Assembly: GCA_964352025.1 (NCBI GenBank) | Contig: CAYGPZ010000010.1 | Location: 50,239 to 114,238 of the forward strand | Direction: 5' to 3' | DNA: 64,000 nt | From: Hirschia sp964352025 | GTDB taxonomy: Bacteria > Pseudomonadota > Alphaproteobacteria > Caulobacterales > Hyphomonadaceae | Part shown: positions 52,801 through 61,433 of the stretch, one piece after another | How the letters are laid out: each line of letters opens with the position of its first letter | How positions within the stretch are numbered: position 1 is the first letter of the stretch | The notes under the pieces: model-generated | What the model saw: the letters and a program-made list of their open reading frames with translations, nothing else | The model's database searches: none | What the model was told of the DNA's origin: nothing | Translations under genes and position numbers: made by a program

Positions 52801-53746
52801 AGAGAATATTCAAGCTGCTGAAGCGACATCCGGCGCACTAAACTCCAAATCTGCTCAATCAGCACCTGCTAAAGTATCTCCATTAGATGCTTTTGCTTCT
52901 TCACGTACCAAAGCTGAGACAGCTTCAGCCCCAGCCGCCGCCCCAACGACATTAGAAGCAGCTGCCGAAAGTGGATCTGATATCGCGCTTCACGAATTGG
53001 CTATCAAGCAATTGGCCTCAGGTGAAAAACGTCTGGCTGCAGAAACAATGCGCCGTGCAGCTGACAATGGCCTAGCCGCTGCTCAATACCGTATGGGTAA
53101 ACTTTATGAGCGCGGTGAAGGTGTACCACGGTCCATAAAAGAAAGCCGCAAATGGACAACACGCGCTGCTGAAAATGGCAACGTGAAAGCTATGCATGAC
53201 TTGGCAGTATTTTACGCAGAAGGTGAAGGCGGAGAGCAATCATTCCTGGCCGGTGTGGAGTGGTTCACCAAAGCAGCTGACTATGGCCTGATCGACAGCC
53301 AATACAATCTCGGCGTTCTTTATGAGCAAGGTCTTGGTGTATCTCAAGATCCAGCCAAAGCCGCATACTGGTTTAAAATCGCGGGCCTTAATGGCGATGC
53401 AGACGGTACACGGCGCGCAAGAAGCATTCTAGAATCATTACCTGCATCAGAAGCAAGAAGTGTATCCAGCAAGGCTGACTCCTTTACACCAAGAACTGTA
53501 AATCCAGCCGCAAATGGCAAATTTGGTGCCCAACCTTGGAATGCACCAGTAAAGGCCCAGGTTAAGGAAACTCAGCAATTACTGTCTCGTATTTCTGGAG
53601 CAAACTTATCTGCTGATGGCGTTATGGGACCACAAACACGCAACGCAATTCGTGAATTTGAAGCAAGCAATGGCCTGATTCCAACAGGAGATGTGTCGGA
53701 CGCACTGCTTCGCTTGCTGCGATCGAAAGCCTCGGTGCCAGCATAA
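49808..53746 (+). CDS. podJ: PodJ-type polar localization protein
   Basis: 1312 residues, ATG with GGAG upstream. The N terminus APWSVKGIDPKARAKAREHA and LGSYLNRLLLED is the PodJ opening. Residues of about 60-720 are an almost continuous coiled coil of heptads, an acidic region (about 700-880) follows, one membrane helix lies at 899-923 (KLPIVAAGVLAAAVVGGAG), then an acidic periplasmic linker, three to four Sel1 repeats (about 1059-1200) and a C-terminal peptidoglycan-binding domain (about 1251-1310, SADGVMGPQTRNAIREFEASNG). Caulobacter PodJ has the same order in about 974 residues, so this one is longer, mostly in the coiled coil. It marks the new flagellated pole and recruits pilus and holdfast factors. 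Confidence 0.9.
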   Translation: MGHAPWSVKGIDPKARAKAREHAQRDGITLGSYLNRLLLEDSGTNSDDNNNSRPQSPLKPILRGEAGAERINEVAETLEEISRRMHAGENRSTQSLAGVDQSMLTLLNRLEASERQQAGLASRFDGALNDMRATHASLEERLDSSTRKDNSGRMLEAMRALEGALSKLAKQVHETQDQVANDQKSLRSDVQRDVTNLSKEVDSVSRRADDSARKFDDTASRVDRIERNSEDRFRDVLSRTENALDVARAQSRKSEERFNSLQDRLDNSDRNIASASKASQKAVNDLQDNLKSFAAHTDNKLDDALATSDAALSIAREANEAIPAQIAKSNKELSDKLFGNITDVAGRLETTQKNVTSIFAKVSDVDTRVNKFEGKNKSADDALANLQSAMDRINERFSESEENKTNAINNLEKSFSSLDERLDEIQEKVGDSTDIRSEFDEKLATIADNFSKTLEETRVASVEQLEKVGAANQSGAVETLQQQMEAVQSDIAASEERQLQAVELITGQFERLSDALDDRIRSVEGRTASETSIAELRSELERTTEEINSRLGNIEKDGPSKLSPLIEQVSKMAAHMEERLDETNSKIDNNERRSAEAIEQVGEHVARATERLQAKNEESFETIYEKIEEVSNSNQSHISSTMDDIERRLKEAQEQAERIVSPVQNTVSSLAQRVEELSENSNLGPIEAVDFSTDIAPPPLPDEAEPQTDLDIEALTNSISDSDTEEFDGISAVEDDDLNDRDEITNSNLDIPPMPKSETVTNIDTINDADIANIAHNARREFAAELKEQRAQLEAEAEMFRQNDEAVSQFGQRDSDDLFDEDDETDAFTSSLELEYEVEMPADETAPHLRSDEGIDDDPYARASKNSSEFLQSARAAAKERGSSNRAVLSGSEERKSSKLPIVAAGVLAAAVVGGAGMMAMRGKQANADDSFTTTPPRFTPDAGQKASLSEDDDTLFDAEEEALEASAAFEREKEMAFTDNEVDEELLFPEDAKILTSENIQAAEATSGALNSKSAQSAPAKVSPLDAFASSRTKAETASAPAAAPTTLEAAAESGSDIALHELAIKQLASGEKRLAAETMRRAADNGLAAAQYRMGKLYERGEGVPRSIKESRKWTTRAAENGNVKAMHDLAVFYAEGEGGEQSFLAGVEWFTKAADYGLIDSQYNLGVLYEQGLGVSQDPAKAAYWFKIAGLNGDADGTRRARSILESLPASEARSVSSKADSFTPRTVNPAANGKFGAQPWNAPVKAQVKETQQLLSRISGANLSADGVMGPQTRNAIREFEASNGLIPTGDVSDALLRLLRSKASVPA

Positions 53747-53897
53747 ATCACGAGAAATCGGCGACTTCATTCATAGAAGTCAGTATTTATTTCGATTTTA
53801 GCTCTAAAGCTGAACTATAAGGCTTTCCATTAGGCCCCAGTGGTTTTATCCATTGAGTCAGGGCTTATTCTAATGTGATCCCCTATTCGGAGGAAAA

Positions 53898-54818
53898 ATG
53901 CAGATACACCTGCCTATTGCTGAGATTGCCGTTGATCCTTTGGTGATCATCGCGATTGGCACAGGTGTGGGATTTGTATCTGGATTATTTGGTGTCGGCG
54001 GAGGGTTTCTTCTTACACCGCTGCTAATGTTTGCCGGTGTTCCCGCTGCTATTGCTGTTTCTACACAAGCCAACCAAGTTCTCGCTACATCTATTGCCGG
54101 TGCCTCCGCGCACTGGAAAAACCGCCTCGTCGATTTGCGTCTGGGTTGGTATATGATGGGCGGCGGATTAGTCGGCTCAGCTTTAGGCGTATGGGTGTTC
54201 AAGCTACTCCGATCGGCAGGAAATATCGAAGAAGTGATCGCCATTTCCTATGTCCTATTCCTCGGCGTCGTGGGCGGCCTCATGTTTTGGGAAAGCATCG
54301 GACCAGCGCTAGGCAAAGGCGGTGACGGAAATAAAGACCCCAAACGTCGAAGCGCTATGCGGGCATGGACACGCGTACTGCCCTTAAAACGAAGATTTCC
54401 ACGCTCTGGCTTATACATAAGTATGCTTCCGCCCATTATTATTGGGTTTGTCGTTGGTTTTCTTGCGGCAGTCTTAGGTGTTGGCGGTGGGTTTATTCTC
54501 GCGCCAGCAATGGTTTATCTATTGGGCGTTCCTACGCGCGTCATGGTTGGAACATCGCTTTTTCAGATTATATTCCTGACAGCGTTTGTGACCTTCTTGC
54601 AGGCGGCTGTGAACCAAACTGTCGACCTTGTTCTAGCAGCAGTGCTGATGTCCGGCGGCGTTATTGGCGCTAAGCTTGGAGCAGCGACCGGCCAATACCT
54701 CAATGCAGCTCAATTACGTTTTCTACTCGCCTTAGTCGTATTGGCGATGGGCGGTAAACTGGCCTTTGATCTAGTCTTTAGTGGCGGTGTTGAGTTTAGT
54801 CTGGAGGCGTTACGGTAA
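53898..54818 (+). CDS. Sulfite exporter TauE/SafE family protein
   Basis: 306 residues, CGGAGGAAAA before the ATG. About eight to nine membrane segments with the paired motif GFVSGLFGVGGGFLLTPLLM and VGFLAAVLGVGGGFILAPAM (duplicated GVGGG half-signatures), as in the TauE/SafE (DUF81) family, proposed to export sulfite or other sulfur compounds. Its stop overlaps the start of the next gene (TAATG), so the two form a fixed pair. Confidence 0.87.
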   Translation: MQIHLPIAEIAVDPLVIIAIGTGVGFVSGLFGVGGGFLLTPLLMFAGVPAAIAVSTQANQVLATSIAGASAHWKNRLVDLRLGWYMMGGGLVGSALGVWVFKLLRSAGNIEEVIAISYVLFLGVVGGLMFWESIGPALGKGGDGNKDPKRRSAMRAWTRVLPLKRRFPRSGLYISMLPPIIIGFVVGFLAAVLGVGGGFILAPAMVYLLGVPTRVMVGTSLFQIIFLTAFVTFLQAAVNQTVDLVLAAVLMSGGVIGAKLGAATGQYLNAAQLRFLLALVVLAMGGKLAFDLVFSGGVEFSLEALR

Positions 54819-55582
54819 TGCGCCAGCTTGCTGTCATACTATCTCTCATCGTTAGCCTGATTGGTGGAACAGCCAGCTACGCACAATCGCCTTCTGTCAG
54901 CACTTTCAGACCACACCTTGCCGCGGCCCTCTCAGAACATAAAATTGAAGTAGACGTAGATTTTTCAGGTACGCGGATCACCTTATTCGCTGTCTCTGAC
55001 GAATGGGACAATCCCGATGTCGCTTTTGCTGTCGCACTCGTTGGCCCGCATCGCCCATACGCTGTTACGCGCCATACCAAAGATACAAAAGAGCGTTTCG
55101 AATTTGTCTCCGCACCAGCTGTCCTTGCTGTTGCTGCTGAGCAATCGCTAAAAGAAATTGGCTCTCCTGAAGCGCTTGCTCTTGCGGGTATAAACCCGCG
55201 TTATAGTGCCAAACCCCTCCCAGATCACGCATCAGACCCTAAACTGGAATACTGGCAACAGGCGTTTGCTGAATTAAAAGCGAAAGATGGTCTATTCAGC
55301 AGTCATGATGAGGGTCTGGAACGTCTAGATGGCGGATTAATCCGTGCGGACATTGATCTTCCAGCTGCGGCACCACCTGGTGATTATGATGTCCGTATAT
55401 TTCTTTTCAAAGACGGCGTGCTTTTAGCCGAAGCCCAAACACCGCTCGCCCTAAAAAGAGAAGGCGTGGAATACACTTTATACGGATTATCCAAAAAACA
55501 GCCGATTTTATACGGCCTACTAGCAGTGTTTCTTGGGTGTTTTGTCGGTATAGGTGCCGCTATGTTTGGAAGCCGTCGCTAG
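54818..55582 (+). CDS. TIGR02186 family membrane-associated protein
   Basis: 254 residues, overlapping the transporter stop by 1 nt. Signal peptide (cleavage after TASYA), beta-rich body (VDVDFSGTRITLFAVSDEWDNPDVAFAVALVGP, GGLIRADIDLPAAAPPGDYDVRIFLFKDGVLL) and a C-terminal membrane helix (ILYGLLAVFLGCFVGIGAA). TIGR02186 proteins are of unknown function and are regularly found beside TauE/SafE transporters. It probably holds or processes the exported compound in the periplasm. This partnership is known by context only. Confidence 0.82.
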   Translation: MRQLAVILSLIVSLIGGTASYAQSPSVSTFRPHLAAALSEHKIEVDVDFSGTRITLFAVSDEWDNPDVAFAVALVGPHRPYAVTRHTKDTKERFEFVSAPAVLAVAAEQSLKEIGSPEALALAGINPRYSAKPLPDHASDPKLEYWQQAFAELKAKDGLFSSHDEGLERLDGGLIRADIDLPAAAPPGDYDVRIFLFKDGVLLAEAQTPLALKREGVEYTLYGLSKKQPILYGLLAVFLGCFVGIGAAMFGSRR

Positions 55583-55584
55583 AC

Positions 55585-56520
55585 CTATTTCAAACGATTT
55601 GATGGACGCGCAAGTGTGATAATTGATTCACCGATCTTCGCGCCAACTTTTGGAAACATCGCGACAACACCGTCTTCATCCAAAGCGTAAGGCTTACCGC
55701 CAACCGTCATGATTGTTTCGCCTTTCGGCAAGACATCAAAATTCATAATATCATCGCGGATCAGACCGTCATCATCATGCGATTTGATGATAACATCATA
55801 CAATTCATAGCAATCGATACCACCTTCAATGGACGGCAGCTCTCCGTCGATGAGGCCAAGCCCCACCATGGCACCTGTAATGGCAGAAACGCCATTTGGA
55901 ATACAATCAACTTCATCATGCTGACCACATTCTACCGTGCAAGCATATCCACCAGCAGAGCGCATATATTCTGTCATGCCTACGCTTTTTTCTAATGCTG
56001 GATATGGATCATCCGTTTTACCAATAGAGGCGTTAAATGCAGCTAGAGCGCGGTTATAGGAACCTAACCAACCATGGAGCACACGCTTAATGCCAACCGA
56101 CGCTCCAAATGAAGTTTCTGCTACTTCATGGGTAAAATTCTCTAGGCCATCTTGATTGTCTTTAGGGCCTAAAAGCGCAAACGCGCCTTCACCTTTTCTG
56201 AAGCTGTGAAGGTCTAGCAAGACATCATGGCCTTCAAGCAATGCTCTGACCTCAGGAACGATTTTGTGTTCGCTTAAGTCACCAAGCTCTTTAGCACCCA
56301 TGCAACGATTGAGATCGATATCTACAAAACGTGTATTTTGCGCGCGAGCTGCTTCATTTACCACCGGAACAAATGTGACTCGCCCCTTTTTCAAGACACG
56401 ATCCCAGTTTTCCAAAAAGACACCAATTGCATCAGGGCCAGCGCGTTCATCTCCATGGACAGCTCCGGTCACCACCAAAGACGGCCCCTCATTACCAGAA
56501 TCAAATACAAATTTTTCCAT
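55585..56520 (-). CDS. Succinylglutamate desuccinylase/aspartoacylase family protein
   Basis: 311 residues, AGG before the ATG. Zinc-peptidase-like motifs: VTGAVHGDERAGP (His and Glu ligands), DIDLNRCMG, and VLLDLHSFRKG (His). YACTVECGQH supplies the catalytic Glu region. Enzymes of this fold remove acyl groups from N-acyl amino acids, or peptide side chains. Substrate unassigned. Convergent with TIGR02186 by 2 bp. Confidence 0.85.
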   Translation of the reverse strand: MEKFVFDSGNEGPSLVVTGAVHGDERAGPDAIGVFLENWDRVLKKGRVTFVPVVNEAARAQNTRFVDIDLNRCMGAKELGDLSEHKIVPEVRALLEGHDVLLDLHSFRKGEGAFALLGPKDNQDGLENFTHEVAETSFGASVGIKRVLHGWLGSYNRALAAFNASIGKTDDPYPALEKSVGMTEYMRSAGGYACTVECGQHDEVDCIPNGVSAITGAMVGLGLIDGELPSIEGGIDCYELYDVIIKSHDDDGLIRDDIMNFDVLPKGETIMTVGGKPYALDEDGVVAMFPKVGAKIGESIITLARPSNRLK

Positions 56521-56757
56521 GAGAGACCTGCAAAATTAGCGCTTAAACAATCGGCCGGACGTTATTTAAACCCCTTACAAAAAGCAATGCTATGTTCGAT
56601 GCTACATATTGCTTGATAACGAGCCAACTCATTAATAGAAAAATTATGCGGGTTTGAGTATGACACCAAACACTTCGCCTTATTTTCGTCTCAACTCGGA
56701 CTGTATTTTCTAAACAACTTAGATACCCCTGCTCGCACGCCAATCGGGAACGCTCAA

Positions 56758-57462
56758 ATGCTCAGCAAAACGAAACTAGCTACTCTCATAATTTCCACCG
56801 GAGCCATGTTTGCATCACCTATCGCAAATGCTGATCCATCATGGCCAGATTTGTTTCGTGAAGCAGCACTTCCCAAAACATCTTCAGTGCCTTCACTTGT
56901 AAGCTATGATGTTGAAATCATTCAAAAAGAAGACGATGAATGGGGCAAATTAAAATATAACGTAGAAAGTCGCCCCGAAACCGATATTCAAATCACCGTC
57001 GACAGTTATCCCACCAAAGCTAAGCAAGACGAGGTCAAGAACGATCTTTTAGCCAAGGAAGAATTGGATATCTGGTGCGACAATCATGATAGTGTCGTTG
57101 GCGGCAATGTTGAGCTCGTATCTGAGACAGAAACAGAGGCCCAATTTTCCTTCCCTGTAAATGTCGAAAAATACTTGGATAAAAGAGAAAAAAAGATGAT
57201 GGAAAAGACCGTTGTCACCGTTACTATCGATAAAGATATCAAAGAAGTGACACGTTTTGAATATTCTCTGACATCCCCTTTCAAACCGGCCGTGGTTGCC
57301 AAAGTAACCAAATTTGAGCTGATGGGGACATGTAAATCTCACGCTTCTGGCCGTCCAATTGTCGAGCAGATTTCTATATCGCTTGAAGGCAAAGCAATGG
57401 GACAAAGTTTCTCTCAAAACACGCTGCAGACATTTTCAGATGTCAGTATTGATATGCCCTAA
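56758..57462 (+). CDS. Periplasmic protein of unknown function
   Basis: 234 residues, CGGGAACG before the ATG. Signal peptide (MLSKTKLATLIISTGAMF, cleavage after IANA). The mature part is beta-rich with two Cys far apart (DIWCDNHDS, MGTCKSHAS) that could pair. No family recognised. Next to the carbonic anhydrase gene by 130 bp, with its own promoter region. Confidence 0.6.
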   Translation: MLSKTKLATLIISTGAMFASPIANADPSWPDLFREAALPKTSSVPSLVSYDVEIIQKEDDEWGKLKYNVESRPETDIQITVDSYPTKAKQDEVKNDLLAKEELDIWCDNHDSVVGGNVELVSETETEAQFSFPVNVEKYLDKREKKMMEKTVVTVTIDKDIKEVTRFEYSLTSPFKPAVVAKVTKFELMGTCKSHASGRPIVEQISISLEGKAMGQSFSQNTLQTFSDVSIDMP

Positions 57463-57593
57463 CTGGGGAATTGCTCCGGTTTGGTAATCCGTAAACGTTT
57501 CTGCAAACATATCGTTAGACATTGGAGCTTGAATATATCACCCGCCTTTGAAAAGCCGGTGAGAATACTTGAGTTTTAATGAGGATCTAACTT

Positions 57594-58421
57594 ATGCGAT
57601 CTCGCTTTTTGACCTCAGCCTTGATGGCTGCATCCATGCTGGGAATGTCCGCTCACGCATTCGCTCCACCGAAAAACAATGGCGGAGCTGAGCATAGTGA
57701 TCACAAAACTGAGCATGCATCAGATGATCACGGCAAAAAACACAAAGGCGCGCACTGGGCATATTCTGGTCCTAGAGGACCATCTCATTGGGGCGACAAA
57801 GATCCAAAAAACGCGGCTTGTAAGGTGGGAACACAACAATCACCTATCGACATGAACCGCACTGTCCATGCATTTGCATCTGCGCCTCAGATTGACTGGA
57901 AACCTATTAAACATGGTGAGGTCGTCAACAATGGGCACACGCTTCAGCTTAACGTGAAAGATGCAGGTGGTATCGTACAAGATGGGAAAGCTTATAAGCT
58001 TCTGCAATTCCATTTTCACACGCCTTCCGAACATACAATTCACGGTCGCCATTACCCGATGGAGGGACATTTCGTTCACCAGGCAGCAGATGGATCGCTA
58101 GCTGTTATCGGTGTTATGTTTGCCGAAGGCGCGAATAATGAACAGCTAGACCCTATGTGGTGGTCGGCACCATCAACACCAGGAAAAGCATCAGTCGCTT
58201 TCAACCTTGATATGGAAGATTTACTGCCTACGAATAGAACAGCTTTTAGATATCAAGGCTCCCTAACGACACCGCCATGTTCGGAAATCGTGGACTGGAC
58301 TGTCCTGCAAACACCTCTTAGCGTTTCAAAAACCCAGATCGCTGCATTCAGAGCTTTGTTTGGTGATAATGCCAGACCCACACAACCGCTCTACCGCCGA
58401 TACGTGCTGGAAACGCCATAA
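57594..58421 (+). CDS. Alpha-class carbonic anhydrase with a His-rich leader
   Basis: 275 residues, GAGGAT before the ATG. Signal peptide (cleavage after SAHA), then a His-rich linker (residues 33-55, with about eight His). The catalytic domain has LLQFHFHTPSEH (zinc ligands His140 and His142), EGHFVHQ (Glu157, His159) and LTTPPCSEIVDWTV. Alpha carbonic anhydrases hydrate CO2 in the periplasm. The His-rich segment may bind zinc or other metals. A good terminator follows. Confidence 0.92.
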   Translation: MRSRFLTSALMAASMLGMSAHAFAPPKNNGGAEHSDHKTEHASDDHGKKHKGAHWAYSGPRGPSHWGDKDPKNAACKVGTQQSPIDMNRTVHAFASAPQIDWKPIKHGEVVNNGHTLQLNVKDAGGIVQDGKAYKLLQFHFHTPSEHTIHGRHYPMEGHFVHQAADGSLAVIGVMFAEGANNEQLDPMWWSAPSTPGKASVAFNLDMEDLLPTNRTAFRYQGSLTTPPCSEIVDWTVLQTPLSVSKTQIAAFRALFGDNARPTQPLYRRYVLETP

Positions 58422-58450
58422 ATAATAGCTCAGTAGACAGATTATATATG

Positions 58451-58480
58451 AAAAGGCGTGAAGTTTTTCGCGCCTTTTTT
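58451..58480 (+). terminator. Terminator of the carbonic anhydrase gene
   Basis: AAAAGGCG (58451-58458) pairs with CGCCTTTT (58471-58478), the T-run continuing to 58480. About 30 bp after the stop codon. Confidence 0.88.
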
Positions 58481-58664
58481 GCATTCTTTACCCGCTGAAT
58501 ATTCAGGCAAGCTGCGCGAAGTCATCTTCATTGAGTTGAATCCTATTGGGTTTGACAAAAAAATTGCGTAGAAAGAAACTCAAAGAATTATTGTTGGGAT
58601 TAATCACGGGGTATTTGCCGTCCAAGAGATATCATTTCTCTTGCTGCTGGCGAGGGAGACACGC

Positions 58665-59777
58665 ATGAATTTTAAATCTATATTGCTTGCTAGCTTAGCC
58701 AGTTTATCCCTAGCGGGATGTGATGTCATTCTTATGCCAGAGGGCGCGCCTCCGCCTCCACCTGACCAACCACCTCCACCGCCATTTGATGATGATTTTG
58801 AAGACGTCGTTGAACCCGCTCTGCCAGAAGCTGGTACAGAATTGGAATCAGCCCGGGTCTACACTGACTTAGCCGCGATCAACGCCGCTCCATGCGCTGC
58901 TGTTGGTTCTCAAGGATTGACCCAGACCATTGCACAAGTCGCAAACGCAACGGCTCCCGAAAGTGCATTTAATGACCGCTTATCAAGCCGCACAGTCCAG
59001 CCATCCGTCGTTGCCTCGGTGGGCGGCGCAATTGCTTTGACAGCATTGCGTGCCGACTTCCCCGGTATTGTAAAGCTAGAGCCACGCACAGCGATTTCCC
59101 CAACGTCCTATTCAAGTGGACATTGCGGTGCCACGAGAATTTCAGACAATTGGTTTGTTACGGCTGCGCATTGTCTAGATGAAGAATATGATGTGACCAT
59201 CCTTAAAGTTGGACACGAAAAGCTGGATGGGCCTGTCGTTCGCGAAATTGAAGCGGACTGGTCTGCATGTCATGCAGCTTATGCGGGTCAAGAAGGCGGC
59301 CTCGCCAATGATATCGCTATGGTTCGTATCTCAAATGAAACAGCCGCGACTTTGGCCGATGTCCCTATCGCTCCACTGCTCGCCAGTAATGAAGCAATTA
59401 CGCCGCTTACAACGCCTCAAGCACGTATGGCTGGATGGGGAATGACATCTCCGGGTGGTAGTCTTTCAACGACGCTATTGGGAACTGTTGTCGATGTGAA
59501 TTCAGTTGGTCCCGCAATGATTAAAGTAAACTCGGTCAACGGCGCAGGTCCTTGTGTCGGCGATTCAGGCGGACCGCTATTTGTAACGGGTGACCAAGGC
59601 CAGCCTGTCCTCTGGGGAGTGTTATCGGGTGTAGAAAAAGCATCCAGCGTCGCATGTTCAGGCGATTACGTAGCGCGATATACAAATCTGCAAGGTTATA
59701 CTAACTGGATAAATGATGTCATGGCAGCCTGTAGTTCGAATGCAGCTCTGTGTACAAAACCTGCAGACGTATTTTAG
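58665..59777 (+). CDS. Trypsin-like serine protease lipoprotein
   Basis: 370 residues from the ATG at 58665, with GAGGGAG upstream. Lipobox LAGC (Cys19) is followed by a proline-rich tether (PPPPPDQPPPPP). The chymotrypsin-fold catalytic triad is complete: TAAHC (His169), NDIAMVRI (Asp216) and GDSGGPL (Ser301). It would be a lipid-anchored periplasmic or surface protease. Several Cys (HCGA, AAHC, SACHAAY, GPCVGDSG, ACSGDY) could form the usual disulfides. Substrate unknown. Confidence 0.85.
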   Translation: MNFKSILLASLASLSLAGCDVILMPEGAPPPPPDQPPPPPFDDDFEDVVEPALPEAGTELESARVYTDLAAINAAPCAAVGSQGLTQTIAQVANATAPESAFNDRLSSRTVQPSVVASVGGAIALTALRADFPGIVKLEPRTAISPTSYSSGHCGATRISDNWFVTAAHCLDEEYDVTILKVGHEKLDGPVVREIEADWSACHAAYAGQEGGLANDIAMVRISNETAATLADVPIAPLLASNEAITPLTTPQARMAGWGMTSPGGSLSTTLLGTVVDVNSVGPAMIKVNSVNGAGPCVGDSGGPLFVTGDQGQPVLWGVLSGVEKASSVACSGDYVARYTNLQGYTNWINDVMAACSSNAALCTKPADVF

Positions 59778-59938
59778 AACAATACACGCTCACTTTGCCG
59801 TGCCTCGCGCATAATTTCATCGCTATCGAAACTCGAAATTCAAATACTCACCAATAGAGGATTGAAAACGAGAAACCGTCGTGTTTTTTGTTCTATTATT
59901 ACTTTGGGCAGAAACCCGATTCGTTGGATGACATTACG

Positions 59939-60793
59939 ATGGAAGATATCAAGACTATGCTTTCGCAAATAGACACGATGCAATTGTGGACTCAATATCA
60001 AGATCCCATCCTAGCCTTTGCATTCAAAGCTTTGGGGGCCCTAATCGTCCTCATAATCGGGCTACGTGTTTCGGGTTGGCTGGCTGGCCTAGTACGCAAA
60101 CAAGCGCTTAAAAGTGAGAATATTGACGACACACTAGGCAATTTCTTTGCCTCCTTGGTGCGTTGGGCAATTACTGCAGCAGTTTTCATCGCAGCGCTGC
60201 AAGTCTTTGGTGTTCAAGCAACTTCATTAGTTGCGATACTTGGTGCCTTAACACTAGCCATTGGTCTCTCCCTTCAAGGTGCACTGGGAAATATAGCGTC
60301 TGGTGTCATGATCATGGTCTTTCGTCCCTATAAATTGGGAGATTTCGTCACCACGGCAGGTGTGAGCGGTACGGTCAAAGATATCAATTTATTTCAAACC
60401 GTTCTGGCAACACCGGACAATGTCAAAATCATGGTTCCAAATGCGCAAGCGATTGACGGCGCTATTACGAATTTCTCCGGCTATAATACACGCCGTGTCG
60501 ATGTCACCTTTGGCATCGATTATGGGGACAATATGGATAAGGCAATTGAACTTATTCAAGATATTCTAAAAAACGACGACCGCATCCTCAATGAGCCAGC
60601 CGAGCCATTTGTAAAAGTCGTCAACCTTGGTGATAGCTCGGTTGATATCGCCACACGGTCTTGGGTAAGATCTGAAGACTATTGGGATGTGAAATTCCAC
60701 GTCACCAAAAAGGTAAAAGAAGCATTCGATACGAATGGCATTTCAATACCTTACCCAACCACGACAATCGAACAAAAGATTGTAAACACTTAG
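59939..60793 (+). CDS. mscS: Small-conductance mechanosensitive channel, MscS family
   Basis: 284 residues from the ATG at 59939; the longer frame starts at a weak TTG. Three membrane helices, the last being the pore helix with the Gly/Ala packing pattern LGALTLAIGLSLQGALGNIASGVMIMVFRPYKLGDFV. The beta domain and C-terminal domain follow. It opens on hypo-osmotic shock to release solutes. A gene for a small membrane protein follows in 39 bp. Confidence 0.9.
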   Translation: MEDIKTMLSQIDTMQLWTQYQDPILAFAFKALGALIVLIIGLRVSGWLAGLVRKQALKSENIDDTLGNFFASLVRWAITAAVFIAALQVFGVQATSLVAILGALTLAIGLSLQGALGNIASGVMIMVFRPYKLGDFVTTAGVSGTVKDINLFQTVLATPDNVKIMVPNAQAIDGAITNFSGYNTRRVDVTFGIDYGDNMDKAIELIQDILKNDDRILNEPAEPFVKVVNLGDSSVDIATRSWVRSEDYWDVKFHVTKKVKEAFDTNGISIPYPTTTIEQKIVNT

Positions 60794-60832
60794 GCCAATG
60801 GGGTAATCGAGTAACAGAAGGGAATTTCCGAT

Positions 60833-61324
60833 ATGTTTCGATTACCCAAAATCTCTGTTTCCTGGGAAGACGATGCAGATATAAATTCTGTACCGAAACA
60901 ACCACCTTCCTCCGCTCAAAACAAAACTGAAATACTGACAGACGCAGAAGAAAAAACTTCATCAACAATAAATGAAATCGCTGCACCGAAAAAACGTAGC
61001 TTGCTTGATCATGTATTGGGATTAAACAAACCTCCCATACCGCCGCGACCATTTTTAAAGCGTCTTTTAGGGCTACGGATTGGGCAATTTATAAATTTAT
61101 TTATTTGGTCGGCAGTTGCAGGCCTCGTTATGCATTTAACGAACTTCAATCCACTCAACCCGCAATTCAATGCGACTGAGACAGCTGGAAACGTCTGGCA
61201 ACAAGGCTGGTCAGCATTTGTATGGGCGATTAAAGCCAGTTGGAAACCAGCCCTTACCGGAGCAACGGTCATACTCCCTATATGGTTTTTCTGGCGTGTG
61301 CTTACGTTTCCATTTCGGCGCTAA
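60833..61324 (+). CDS. Membrane protein, DUF6460-like
   Basis: 163 residues, AAGGGA before the ATG. A disordered N-terminal head (Glu/Ser/Thr-rich, residues 1-55) precedes two membrane helices (IGQFINLFIWSAVAGLVMHLTNF and LTGATVILPIWFFWRVLTF) with a NPLNPQFNATETAGNVWQQGW loop. The helix-loop-helix pattern recalls DUF6460 proteins of alphaproteobacteria. No function known. Likely co-transcribed with the MscS gene. Confidence 0.65.
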   Translation: MFRLPKISVSWEDDADINSVPKQPPSSAQNKTEILTDAEEKTSSTINEIAAPKKRSLLDHVLGLNKPPIPPRPFLKRLLGLRIGQFINLFIWSAVAGLVMHLTNFNPLNPQFNATETAGNVWQQGWSAFVWAIKASWKPALTGATVILPIWFFWRVLTFPFRR

Positions 61325-61327
61325 ACT

Positions 61328-61342
61328 TTAACAAAGTCCTAA
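61328..61342 (+). promoter_or_regulatory. Weak CtrA-like site upstream of the receiver pair
   Basis: TTAA-CAAAGTC-CTAA differs from the CtrA consensus by one base and lies about 90 bp before the first receiver gene, right after the preceding stop codon. Suggestive only. Confidence 0.25.
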
Positions 61343-61433
61343 TGCCATTCTTCAGATTTACAAAAGCTTGAATAACTCCTCTAAACCATAATCCATTATT
61401 CTGCTTCTTTAAGAAGGAAAAATTGGGGCGGAT

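Noticed and set aside
53763..53781. GACTTC/GAAGTC dyad downstream of podJ
   Set aside because: Only six base pairs with a seven-base loop and no clear T-run directly after it, so a terminator is not established.
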